Assembly: GCA_963718375.1 (NCBI GenBank)
Contig: CAVQZD010000003.1
Span: 1 to 28,324, forward strand
Direction of reading: 5' to 3'
DNA length: 28,324 bases
Source of the DNA: RBG-16-64-13 sp963718375
GTDB lineage: Bacteria; Actinomycetota; Thermoleophilia; RBG-16-64-13
Below, piece after piece: positions 7,595-15,747 of the stretch. Made by a program: the position numbers and the translations under genes. Below the pieces are notes generated by a model. That model saw only the letters and a list, made by a program, of their open reading frames with translations, was not told the DNA's origin and did no database searches. Numbering within the stretch: the first letter of the stretch is position 1; each line of letters opens with the position of its first letter.

Positions 7595-9331
7595 ATGAGA
7601 AGAGGCCCCCAGAAGTCTGTCCTGGCAATGTCGGCGCTGTTTCTGCTGCTGGTGCTGGCCGCGGCAGCCGGGTGCGGCGAAGAAGCTTCACCATTGGCCC
7701 CCACCGAGACAGGCACGATAGAGACACTTCAGTTCACCGCCGACACCGGCTCGGCCACCTGCTATCTGTACATGCCTACCGACCCCTACTTCGCGGGCAC
7801 CGTGATGCCCATCACCTTCGTGTTCCCTGACGAGACCGTAAAAGACGCCGACGCGGCCCTGGGCTACCTGGTCGACAGCGGCATCAAGGACATCCTTGAG
7901 GTCAACCAGACCTTCGGTCTGGTCTTCACGCCCATCGACGCCGCCGGGTACACGGAGGCCGATCTGGGGATCTTGAACTCCGCCAAGGCCCAGTTCAGCG
8001 ACCTCGGCTTCATCCGAGGAGGGGTCAAGGATGCTGAGGGAGGCAAGGTGACCAGCGACTCGGGCACCATGTACGCGGGCAGCCGCTTCCGCAACTATAT
8101 CTATGCCGACGGGGCGGGCGCGGATTTCATAGCCAAGTACGCGACTAAGAGTCTTCCCTACACCATCACGTACTCAGACGGCGGGGTGATCACCTTCAAC
8201 CATCTCGCCGCCGGCATGGCTCTGTTCAATGTCAGCGAACCCGCTCAACCGGGAGAGAAGTCGAACCCGATCCCCGCCTTTGTGGTCAACCCGGGAGATG
8301 GAGTGGTCGAGTCGTTTGAGACCATAAATGGCGCCGACTACCCGACGGTCTCCAAGGAAGCCAAGGGCGGCATAACCCCGACGTTGGCGCTGGAGGCGTG
8401 GGACCTCATGTCCGAGTGGCAGAGGACCGAGACCACGCCCGGCATCTTTCTCATGACCAAGTACATCACCGACTATGAGGCTGCTGGGTTGGACTACGCC
8501 GAGAACCTGTGGACGGCTATCCCCGAGACAGGCAGCGAATACAAGTACACCTACTTCACCTGGGCGCCCACCGGCGAAGCCGACGCCAAGAGGCCGGCGG
8601 TGCTGCTGTTCCATGGTGGTGACAATTCAGCTCTGTATCTCGCCCAGACCTCCGATTGGCTGCGGGTCGCGCTGGAGAACAACTTGGTGGTGATCTCGGT
8701 GCAGCACTCGGGTGTCACGGACGAGACAGGCGCCCTCATCGCCGCGGCTACCGCGACCGACATCAAGAGACTGATCGACTACCTACTTACTGACGCCAGC
8801 CTCAACATCGACCCCACCAAGGTTTACGCCTCAGGCTTCTCCATGGGCTCGAGGATGACCACAGATCTGGCCAAGGAGTATCCGACCAGCTTTGCGGGCT
8901 TCGGCCCCTGCAACCCGGCCGGAGCCATGGACTCCGGAGGAGTGGTCAGCCCAGTCTTCGCAGTGAGCGGTCTCACCGACCCTCTGGCCAGCCCCCTGAA
9001 GCCTCGTTCGCACGGGCCTACCAACGTCCAGTTGACTTGGACCAACAACGGCGGGACTCCTGACCCCGCAGTCGATCCGAAGAACAAGGCCACCTTCACG
9101 GATGCCAACTGGGGCTACGCACCGACCACATCCCAGGAGACCTCCCGATACGACGGCAATAACGTCTACACCCTCAACTCCTACGAGAGCGCCAACGGAG
9201 TCGTCTACACCGTCTACTGCACGGTCACCAACCTGTCGCACGAGACAATAGGCGCCACCTCGTGGATACAGTGGGACTTCTTGAAGCACTTCTCGCGGAA
9301 TGCGGACGGCAGCGTCAGCTACACCGAGTAG
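7595..9331 (+). CDS. Large lipoprotein with C-terminal alpha/beta-hydrolase (feruloyl/PHB-depolymerase-like esterase) domain
   Basis: The 578-aa product begins with a lipoprotein signal peptide ending LAAAAGC, with Cys27 as the lipid site, so it should be anchored outside the membrane. Residues about 40-300 form a domain I do not recognise. The C-terminal part is an esterase of the CE1/PHB-depolymerase type: VLLFHGGDN (oxyanion region), the nucleophile elbow GFSMGS with Ser416, and a probable catalytic His549 in NLSHETI just before WIQWDFLKHF. This fold typically removes feruloyl or acetyl groups from plant polysaccharides or cleaves polyesters. The ATG at 7595 is chosen over the in-frame ATG at 7565 because GGAGGG lies 8 nt upstream. 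It diverges from the MBL operon. A paralogue with a similar C-terminal end lies at 24253-25425. Confidence 0.87.
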   Translation: MRRGPQKSVLAMSALFLLLVLAAAAGCGEEASPLAPTETGTIETLQFTADTGSATCYLYMPTDPYFAGTVMPITFVFPDETVKDADAALGYLVDSGIKDILEVNQTFGLVFTPIDAAGYTEADLGILNSAKAQFSDLGFIRGGVKDAEGGKVTSDSGTMYAGSRFRNYIYADGAGADFIAKYATKSLPYTITYSDGGVITFNHLAAGMALFNVSEPAQPGEKSNPIPAFVVNPGDGVVESFETINGADYPTVSKEAKGGITPTLALEAWDLMSEWQRTETTPGIFLMTKYITDYEAAGLDYAENLWTAIPETGSEYKYTYFTWAPTGEADAKRPAVLLFHGGDNSALYLAQTSDWLRVALENNLVVISVQHSGVTDETGALIAAATATDIKRLIDYLLTDASLNIDPTKVYASGFSMGSRMTTDLAKEYPTSFAGFGPCNPAGAMDSGGVVSPVFAVSGLTDPLASPLKPRSHGPTNVQLTWTNNGGTPDPAVDPKNKATFTDANWGYAPTTSQETSRYDGNNVYTLNSYESANGVVYTVYCTVTNLSHETIGATSWIQWDFLKHFSRNADGSVSYTE

Positions 9332-9357
9332 CCTCGCGGCACTGAAGCGACTCTTGC

Positions 9358-9388
9358 GGGGGCGGCCGGTCGCAGACCGGCCGCCCCC
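9358..9388. terminator. Hairpin between convergent genes (probable bidirectional terminator)
   Basis: A perfect 14-bp GC-rich stem (9358-9371 with 9375-9388) closes a 3-nt GCA loop. It lies between the stop of the esterase gene (9331) and the stop of the convergent GH78 gene (9398). There is no clear T-run on either side, so it may act with Rho or simply protect 3' ends. Confidence 0.6.
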
Positions 9389-9397
9389 CTTGCTTCG

Positions 9398-12039
9398 CTA
9401 GACGCGCAAGCGATGTCTTCCTGGCGCCAGTGACCGCGTCTCTCCCCCTAGACGGAGCTCCGCGCTCACCTGGGCCGGCACCTCAAGCTCCAGAGCCACC
9501 TCACCGCCGTCAAGCTTCCAGAAGCAGGACGCTTGCCCGTAGGGAGTGACGACGCTGCACTCAGCCCAATCAAGGCCGCAGCGCACGTCGGGGCTGAAGA
9601 CGATGCTCCGGTATCCCGGCCCGTCCGCCCGGATGCCTCCGATATTGCGGTAGATCCAATCACCCACGCTGCCCAAGGCGTAGTGGTTGAACGAGGACTG
9701 AGTCACCCGGCCGTCCGGCGTTATCGCCTCCCAGTTCTCCCAGATGCTGGTCGCACCCCTCTCCACCATGTAGAGCCAGGAGGGGCTTTCGGTCTGAAAC
9801 AGCAGCCTGCGGGCCACGTCCCTGTACCCGTGCTTGGTCAGCACATCCAACAGATGGGGCGTGGAGACGAACCCGGTGTCCAAGCGATAGCCGTTCTCCT
9901 GGACCAAGTGCGCCAGCCGCTGCGCGACCCTCTCTCGCAGGGCTCCCTCGACGATGTCCGCGTGCAATACCATCACGTAGAGACCCATCAGATCGCCGCT
10001 GACGACGCCATCCTCAGAGACATACTCCTCGCGCACAGCCTGCTTGACCTTGACCAGCAGGTCTTGGAAGTGGTGATGCTTTCGCGACAATCCCTCGTCA
10101 GGACCGTCCTGCAGTAGGCCCTCCAGCACGCCAAGGAACCCTCGCACAGTGATCGCGTACTGGCAGCTGGCCACCACTTCGCGCGTAGCGGCCACGCCCG
10201 CCATGATGCTTTCGTGCCCCCCAGCGAAGCTGGGGATGAGCCAATCGCCGAAGTGCGCCCCTTTGTTCCACAGGTAGGGGTTGCGGGCCTGTCGCTCCGG
10301 AGTCCATCGCTCGAAGCCCTCCGGCTCCTGCGCCGCTTCCTTGGCCACGAAAGCCAGCCACCTCTCCATCATGGCCAGGTTGTCTCGAAGAACGTGCGCG
10401 TCTCCGTAGCACAAGTACAGGTCGTACGGAACGAGGACGCAGGCGTCGCCCCAGGCAGCCGACGTGTTGTATCCCTTCATCGCCCGCTCCATCCGATCCT
10501 GAGCGGGGTAGGTAGGCACCACGTTCGGCACTTCACCGTCCGGGCATTGCTCCGCGCGCATGTTCGCCAGCCAGCCAGCAAGGAAGCTGTGCAGGTCATA
10601 GTTGAAACAGCCCGTCCTGGCGAAGCTCAGGATGTCACCCGTCCAGCCCATCTTCTCGCGTTGCGGACAATCTGTAGGCACGGAGAACATGTTGCTACGT
10701 TCGCTCTGCCGGATACAGCGCTGCAGCGCGTTCAGCCTTTCGTCCGAACAGGCGAAATGTCCGCTGCTGACGAGGTCGGTACCCAGGGCACAAGCGACGA
10801 TAGACACCACTTGCTCACGCTGGACCCCCGAAAGACGGACGAAGCGGAACCCGTGGTAGGTGAACCTAGGCCTGAACGTAGTCGGCCCCGGTCCGCACAC
10901 GAACACGTCTTGCTGGTCCTTGTTTCGGCCCATGATGTTGCGGTAGAAGTTGCCGGCCTCATCGAGGACCTCCGAGCAATCGAGCACGACTTCGGTCTTC
11001 TCCGGCGCCGCGACCGTGACCTCGACAACGCCTGCCAAGCACCGGCCGAAGTCGGCCAGGAGCTCTCCGTTGGGCGCGACGGACAGCTTCTCCGGCGCGA
11101 TCCTCTCCCAGTCCACCACCGGCGCCGTAGGCTGCGCGACCAGGTTGTCCTTGGCATAGTCCGCGACCGTCACCGGACCCCATGGCTCGGGCGGTGCTGA
11201 ATAGTCGTGGCGCTCCCCGATGAAGAGGTCGGCGTAGTCGATGTGCGAGCGACGGCTCTCGAACGACTCGTCCGAGCATACCTTGCGAGTCTCCCCCCTT
11301 CCTCGGTCCACTCGAGCTGCAGCAGCAGACCCAGGCGGTCCCCATACTGGCAGCTGTCGCCCGAGAGTCCGATGCGTCCTATCCACCAGCCGTCGGCCAG
11401 CGTGGCGACGATCTCGTTGGGGCCCTCACACAGAAGGCCGGTCACGTCGTAGGTCTGGTAGTAGAGCCGGCGCTGATAAGCGGAGGTCTCCGGTGCGAGC
11501 AGGGCGTGGCCCACCCGCTGCCCGTTGACGGACAGCTCGTACACTCCGTGCGCGGTGGCATACACACGGGCCTTTCGGCGGACCGAGCCACACTCAAACG
11601 TCTTTCGGAGCTCCCTGCAGGGCATGAGGCGTCCCTGTCCCCCGAGGTGGTCTTCGCTGGGAGCGAAGAGCGCCCAGAACTCTATCTCTTTCTCATGGAT
11701 GGCCGGCTCCTGCTCCGGCTCGATCCACCCAGCGTCCCAGTCCTGTCCCAGGAAGCCCGTCTCGAAGACCGCCTCACACTCGGCGACCCGCACCCCGGCC
11801 AGATAGCCCTCGCCCGTGACAACGTAGGCTGTCTTGGCCTCAAGCGAAGGACCGGCGTAGCGCACGGTGGGGCGCGCGAATGTCTTGACTCCGAGGTCCC
11901 AGAGCAGATCGTGCTCTTCGTTCCTGACCGTCAGCCGTACTTGGTCGAACCGCTCGGTGTCCTTCAATCGAAGGGCGAAGGTGGGCGCAGGGTCGTCGGT
12001 CACCACCCGACCCGACAGTGCGTTCACAAGCAACTCCAC
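9398..12039 (-). pseudogene. GH78 alpha-L-rhamnosidase, interrupted by one frameshift
   Basis: Two reading frames together make a full-length bacterial alpha-L-rhamnosidase of about 880 aa. The first (12039 down to about 11296) carries the N-terminal beta domains (ALRLKDTERFDQVRLTVRNE, then the VNGQRVGHALLAPETSAYQR and YDVTGLL blocks). The second (about 11295 down to 9398) continues with SDESFESRRSHIDYADLFIG and holds the catalytic (alpha/alpha)6 barrel with PTDCPQREKMGWTGDI (the GH78 Asp/Glu/Asp cluster) and TSIWENWE. The break is at a six-base homopolymer (C on the plus strand, 11293-11298); one more base would join the frames as EEGGETRKVCSDES. So it is either a base-calling error, a recent inactivation, or a -1 slip. 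The start is GTG with AGGGGG upstream, 3 nt after the GH43 stop. No signal peptide is seen. The enzyme would release L-rhamnose from glycosides. Confidence 0.85.
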
Positions 12040-12042
12040 CCC

Positions 12043-12957
12043 TCAGCCCCCTTTCGAGCCCTGGGTCGTCGCGCCCAGCGATAGGCCGTTGTCACTCTCT
12101 GCCAGCTCGATGAACGTCGGCCGCTCCATCCCTATGGTGTTCGGAGCGTGCAACGCCATCATCAGCTTGCCCTCCTTGGTCCGGAAGAGCATACAGTGAC
12201 CGCCGTCCCCAGCGAACAAGGGTTCTGGATCGTGCACCCACGGACCCCAGAGCTCCCCGCTCGCGGATCTCGAGACACCCACCGTATAACCGGCGGACCC
12301 GAAACTCGACCAGAGCAGCTGCTGCTGCCCCGACTGCGCCCGGTACAGGGTAGGGCCGTCGGCCAGATACACATCTCCTTGGACGCCGAACTCAGCGGCA
12401 TGGGGGAAGGGTCTCACCCAAGGGGCTGCTGCCGCACTGAAGAGCAGGCGAGGGTCGCCTCTGGCGGCTGTCAGGTCCGGCGTCAGCTCCACCGCGTACA
12501 TATCGCCGTCGGGCGCGTCGCGGAAGGAGCGGCTGAACAGCAGGGAGGTCCCACCCGCTGCGCCCACGTAGAAGGTGCCATCGAGGCAGGCCCAGTCGGC
12601 CGGGGTCACGGGCCCCCCGCTCCAAGAGACGAATGGCCCTAGCGGCGAATCCGCTTTGAGTACCTGGACTGCAAGCCGCCCCTCGGCTGCGCCGAAAGTG
12701 GCCACTAGGAAGTAGGCGCCATCGCGTTCGATGCACTCCGGGGCCCAGTAACACCTGTCCGCCCAGAAGTCCGCGCTACGTCTGAAGATCTCGTGCGGCC
12801 CGTCCCACTTGACCAGGTCACCGCTGGTGTAGCAGTCGAACCCGTCCGCTTCGGTCCACACCGTCGCTCCCCGGGTGCCGTACAGGTAGTAGCGGCCTTG
12901 GTCCAGAAGGACGAATGGGTCTCGCAGATGGATGGCCGTCAGCCCCAGACTACCCAA
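12043..12957 (-). CDS. GH43-like five-bladed beta-propeller glycosidase
   Basis: The 304-aa product has the GH43/clan GH-F pattern: LRDPFVLLD near the N-terminus with the likely general-base Asp13, CYWAPECIERDGAYFLVA, LDGTFYVG with the probable pKa-modulating Asp, and LADGPTLYR where the general acid is expected (many GH43 members have EGP here, this one DGP), then GYTVGVSRS and GGHCMLFRTKEGKLMMALHAPN. Such enzymes remove arabinofuranosyl, xylosyl or galactosyl residues; the substrate cannot be assigned. There is no signal peptide. The start is TTG, chosen because GGAGAGG lies 7 nt upstream. It is the first gene of a pair with the GH78 gene. Just upstream lies a permease-tail relic, which suggests the pair once followed a transporter gene. 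Confidence 0.85.
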   Translation of the reverse strand: MGSLGLTAIHLRDPFVLLDQGRYYLYGTRGATVWTEADGFDCYTSGDLVKWDGPHEIFRRSADFWADRCYWAPECIERDGAYFLVATFGAAEGRLAVQVLKADSPLGPFVSWSGGPVTPADWACLDGTFYVGAAGGTSLLFSRSFRDAPDGDMYAVELTPDLTAARGDPRLLFSAAAAPWVRPFPHAAEFGVQGDVYLADGPTLYRAQSGQQQLLWSSFGSAGYTVGVSRSASGELWGPWVHDPEPLFAGDGGHCMLFRTKEGKLMMALHAPNTIGMERPTFIELAESDNGLSLGATTQGSKGG

Positions 12958-12988
12958 GCTTGCACCTCTCCGACGCGCACTGAGAAAG

Positions 12989-13406
12989 TCAGTCTGCGCG
13001 CGCCTTGTCCTTTGCCGCGGCCTCTCGCTTTAACTTGAACATCTGGTGCAAGCCGCTTAGCGGACCATTCTGTCGAAAGCATCCCCGCGCGCACATCGGC
13101 TGTATGGGCTTCAACGTAGAGACGTGGTCGAATTACGCCGAGTCCGGGAGCAGGCCGCTCAAGAAAGTCCACATCGGGTAGACCACCCCATGCCGGGTTG
13201 AACATGGCTTTGTGCCCTGCCGCGCAGACGCTGCGCGCGAATCCCCCGGGAGACGTCTGGCCGGTCAGCATCGCCGGGATCCAATCGCAGATCTCCGCCC
13301 AACTGGCCGCCGCTTCAAAAACCTCCCTAGCCACGTTCCTGCAGTGAAGTATCTTGCTCCACCACCACTCCGACGAGTACACCCCACCCACCTTGGCCAG
13401 ATATTG
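12989..13406 (-). pseudogene. L-ribulokinase (araB) fragment fused to an ABC-permease 3' tail
   Basis: From an in-frame TAG at about 13409 the minus strand reads QYLAKVGGVYSSEWWWSKIL and continues through AEICDWIPAMLTGQTS, RSVCAAGHKAMFNPAWGGLP and ADVRAGMLSTEWSAKRL, ending near 13050. These are conserved blocks from the middle of FGGY-family L-ribulokinases, about 115 of some 550 residues. No N- or C-terminal domain remains and there is no plausible start. At about 13054 the sequence switches, in another frame, to GLHQMFKLKREAAAKDKARAD and a TGA at 12989-12991. That matches the C-terminus of the sugar-ABC permease at 16671-17690. The hybrid is therefore a recombination scar, not a working gene. 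It fills most of the 507-bp gap between the GH43 and nucleoside-hydrolase genes. Confidence 0.8.
13016..13054 (-). repeat. Direct repeat copy 1 (permease 3'-end sequence)
   Basis: These 39 bases match 16698-16736 at 36 of 39 positions by eye, in the same orientation. They encode GLHQMFKLKREAA in both places. This copy lies in the araB/permease scar, the other in the intact permease gene. Confidence 0.85.
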
Positions 13407-13464
13407 CTATGCAGCATCCTATGTTTCCCGTTCATGCCTGCACCCGGCCTCTCGATACCAGAAC

Positions 13465-14379
13465 CTAACCGAAGTTGAGGCGGAGCTTGCTGAAGAAGTC
13501 CTCAAGGATGAAGCGCGAGTCCACCGCATTGTAGACACGGATTGGTCGGTTGTCTTGACCGTGTAGATACAGCATATCTTCGGCGAAGCGCGGAGCTGGC
13601 TCCACCGCGTAGTCGTACTCGTGTTGGTCCAATAGCAGGCCGATTGTCGGTGAATCCCCTAGGCACCAGCTTTCTCCAGGCGGCCACAGGGCTACGTCAC
13701 CGAACGCATCGTTGACAACGACCAGCTGCTCGAACAGATACTCCCCTATCTTCCCGCAGGGCATGACCTTGTCCTGGATTTCCGCCAGACTGACACGCAT
13801 CATCGAGTAGACGTTCTTGGGCACCTGCCAGAGCTCTAGGTCAGAGGAGAAAACCACGTTGGCGGCGATGAGATCGTTACTCAGGTTGAATTCGAACTCG
13901 CCCTCCGGCCAAGCTCCGCCCCCTATCCAGATCACCTGCACCCGTTTCCCTACGCGCGAGTCCTGCAGATAGGCCGAGGCCATATCGGTCAGGGGTCCTA
14001 TGCAGATCACGCACAAGGGGCTCGGATCGTCGGTCAGCGCTTCGCGTACGATCGCCTCCGAACCTTCAGACACCACGGGAATGGATTCGTCTTCAAGCGG
14101 CTTCTCGGCCCCGCGATACACGTCCACCTGGCCCTGCATGTCCATCAGCGACAAGACCTTCTGGACCTCTTCGTAGCTCTCCTCCATCGAGCGCTCCGTT
14201 CTGTGAGTCCCGAAGTGCGAAGCCACGATCCCCCTGATCACGAACTTGGGCGTGAGCAGAGCGTGGACGATAGCGAACTGGTCATCCGCTTCGGTCTTGG
14301 CGTCGGTGCTGATAATCAGCCTGATCTTCTTCTGGGCGGGTACATCGAACTCGTAGCTGGACCGACCGTTCGTGACCAT
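13465..14379 (-). CDS. Nucleoside-hydrolase-like protein (IUNH superfamily)
   Basis: The 304-aa product resembles inosine-uridine-preferring nucleoside hydrolases. The metal/ribose-binding N-terminal motif appears as LIISTDAKTEADDQFAIVHA (residues 21-40), a variant of the classic DTDPGxDD with the paired Asp at 32-33. It also has VICIGPLTDMASAY, matching the conserved ALGPLTNxA block, and VIWIGGGAWPEGEFEFNLSN, matching the GGA...G...EFN block. Classic members hydrolyse ribonucleosides to ribose and base. This STDAK variant subfamily is poorly characterised, and other N- or O-ribosides could be substrates. A strong AAGGAGGG lies 6 nt before the ATG. It diverges from the dehydrogenase/ribokinase-family pair, which fits riboside use (inference). 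A TATGAT at 14422-14427 may be its -10. Confidence 0.82.
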   Translation of the reverse strand: MVTNGRSSYEFDVPAQKKIRLIISTDAKTEADDQFAIVHALLTPKFVIRGIVASHFGTHRTERSMEESYEEVQKVLSLMDMQGQVDVYRGAEKPLEDESIPVVSEGSEAIVREALTDDPSPLCVICIGPLTDMASAYLQDSRVGKRVQVIWIGGGAWPEGEFEFNLSNDLIAANVVFSSDLELWQVPKNVYSMMRVSLAEIQDKVMPCGKIGEYLFEQLVVVNDAFGDVALWPPGESWCLGDSPTIGLLLDQHEYDYAVEPAPRFAEDMLYLHGQDNRPIRVYNAVDSRFILEDFFSKLRLNFG

Positions 14380-14452
14380 CGAGACCCTCCTTCTCTGCGC
14401 ATGGCGCGCGCCCTGCGCTTCATCATACCTGTCTCGTCACCTCAAGAGCGGT

Positions 14453-14478
14453 TATCATGAATGTCAGCGGGGCTGACA
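14453..14478 (+). promoter_or_regulatory. Putative -10 and perfect inverted-repeat operator of the dehydrogenase gene
   Basis: TATCAT (14453-14458) matches the -10 consensus at 5 of 6 positions, but no good -35 is seen. It would start transcription near 14465. The start point falls inside a perfect inverted repeat, TGTCAGC-GGG-GCTGACA (14462-14478), which is where a repressor operator would sit. The repeat could also fold as a leader hairpin. Confidence 0.4.
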
Positions 14479-14504
14479 CGCGCCAGAAGCACGAAAGGAC
14501 CCAC

Positions 14505-15674
14505 ATGCTTGTTTCAAAGCCTAGGAACGTCAAAGCTGCCGTGATGATGGGGCCCGGCGACATGGAGATCCGCGAGTTTCCCTACCCGGAGATAGACAAG
14601 GATTCGGCGATCCTTCGGGTCGACATGTGCGGAGTGTGCGGCACCGACAAGCATATCCACCAGGGAGACTCGACCGAGATCCGAGGCAAGTCGCTCTTTC
14701 CGATGATCAATGGTCATGAAGTGATCGGAACGATCGTCGAGATTGGGTCGAATGCAGCCATAGATATGGAAGCCAGTGCCCAACCCCTCAAGATCGGGGA
14801 CAGAGTCGCCGTGGCGGTGGAAGTGAACTGCGGGAAGTGCTGGTACTGCAAGAACCACTACGACAACACCACTTGCCAGAACCAGAACATGGCCTACGGA
14901 GTCCATCCCACCGTGGAATCGCCGCCTCATCTGCGAGGGGGATTCGCCGAGTACATGTACGTGTTCCCGAACACCGTGCTGTTCAAGATCCCAGAAGCGA
15001 TGCCCACGGAGCTCGCGGTCTTTGTTGAGGAGATGGCCGTCGCCTACTCTTCGCTTGCCCGGGCGACTCAGCCCTATCCCGCGATCAAGGAAGGCTTCGG
15101 GCCCGGCGATTCCGTAGCCGTCCTGGGAAACGGTCCTCTTGGCATCCTCCATGGCGTCATGGCACGCATTCACGGGGGTGGCCTTGCTATTGCGACAGAC
15201 CTGGCGGACTATCGCTTGGGATTCGCCCAAGACTTGTATGCCGATGTGACGATCAACGCATCGAAGACCTCTCCCGACGAAAGAATCGCCCAAGTCCTAG
15301 ACCTCACAGATGGCCTGGGACCTGATCTGGTAATCGAGTCCGCGGGAGAACCCGAGGTGTTCATCGAAGCCCTCGAAATGGTCAGAAAGGGCGGAACGGT
15401 GATCGAGGTGGGGAATTGGGTTGACACAGGCGAGACCGTGCCGCTGAATGTCATGAAGCACATCACCTCGAAGAACGTGCATATCCACGGCCTCTATCAC
15501 TGTGGCAATGTCTGGGCGCCGGTCCTCAACATAATGCAGAGAAACTCCGAGCGCTATCCGCTCGATAAACTCATCAGTCACCAGTTGAATCTCGAGGAGA
15601 TCGTCGACCAGATGAAGATCACCGAAGACCCGAACAGGTGCATGAAGGTGGAGGTCGTGCCGCACCGGGCATAG
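14505..15674 (+). CDS. Zinc-dependent medium-chain alcohol/polyol dehydrogenase
   Basis: The 389-aa product is an MDR-superfamily NAD(P)-dependent dehydrogenase. The catalytic zinc site is shown by CGVCGTD (Cys45) and GHEVIG (His71). The structural zinc site is the four-cysteine lobe at about 109-124 (CGKCWYCKNHYDNTTC). The Rossmann dinucleotide motif is VAVLGNGPLG. It resembles sugar-alcohol/threonine dehydrogenases, and its substrate is unknown. An in-frame ATG exists at 14457. The ATG at 14505 is chosen because AAAGGA lies 6-7 nt upstream and a probable -10 overlaps the earlier codon. The ribokinase-family gene follows within about 30 nt, so the two likely form an operon diverging from the nucleoside-hydrolase-like gene. 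Confidence 0.9.
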   Translation: MLVSKPRNVKAAVMMGPGDMEIREFPYPEIDKDSAILRVDMCGVCGTDKHIHQGDSTEIRGKSLFPMINGHEVIGTIVEIGSNAAIDMEASAQPLKIGDRVAVAVEVNCGKCWYCKNHYDNTTCQNQNMAYGVHPTVESPPHLRGGFAEYMYVFPNTVLFKIPEAMPTELAVFVEEMAVAYSSLARATQPYPAIKEGFGPGDSVAVLGNGPLGILHGVMARIHGGGLAIATDLADYRLGFAQDLYADVTINASKTSPDERIAQVLDLTDGLGPDLVIESAGEPEVFIEALEMVRKGGTVIEVGNWVDTGETVPLNVMKHITSKNVHIHGLYHCGNVWAPVLNIMQRNSERYPLDKLISHQLNLEEIVDQMKITEDPNRCMKVEVVPHRA

Positions 15675-15693
15675 CGAAAGCGAGCGCATCATC

Positions 15694-15747
15694 AAGGGTG
15701 TAAGTGATACGCGCATACTCAATATCGGATCGATCAACATCGACCAT
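15694..15747 (+). other. Displaced start region of the ribokinase-family gene (two-base GC insertion)
   Basis: AAGGG (15694-15698) sits 5 nt before a GTG at 15704 that begins V-I-R. The kinase frame then continues as ILNIGSINIDHVYSVKHFVR, the canonical ribokinase first strand, but two bases out of register. Dropping one GC from CGCGC (15710-15714) would give M-I-R-I-L-N-I-G-S-I-N-I-D. As written, the frame from 15704 ends at a TAA after 18 codons, and the kinase frame has no ATG, GTG or TTG before 15748. Confidence 0.7.

Noticed and set aside
7466..7727. N-terminal extension of the MBL-fold protein to 7727
   Set aside because: The extra 87 residues are not MBL-like, overlap the divergent esterase gene and its promoter, and have no suitable ribosome binding site; AGGTGAG supports the start at 7466.
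11293..11298. Programmed -1 frameshift as the leading explanation for GH78
   Set aside because: No downstream pseudoknot or stimulatory stem is obvious and frameshifting is not known for GH78; a homopolymer error or mutation is simpler.
12939..13391. The 150-codon open frame as a functional gene
   Set aside because: It is a truncated ribulokinase that lacks both ends and runs out of frame into a permease tail and then non-homologous sequence; treated as a pseudogene.
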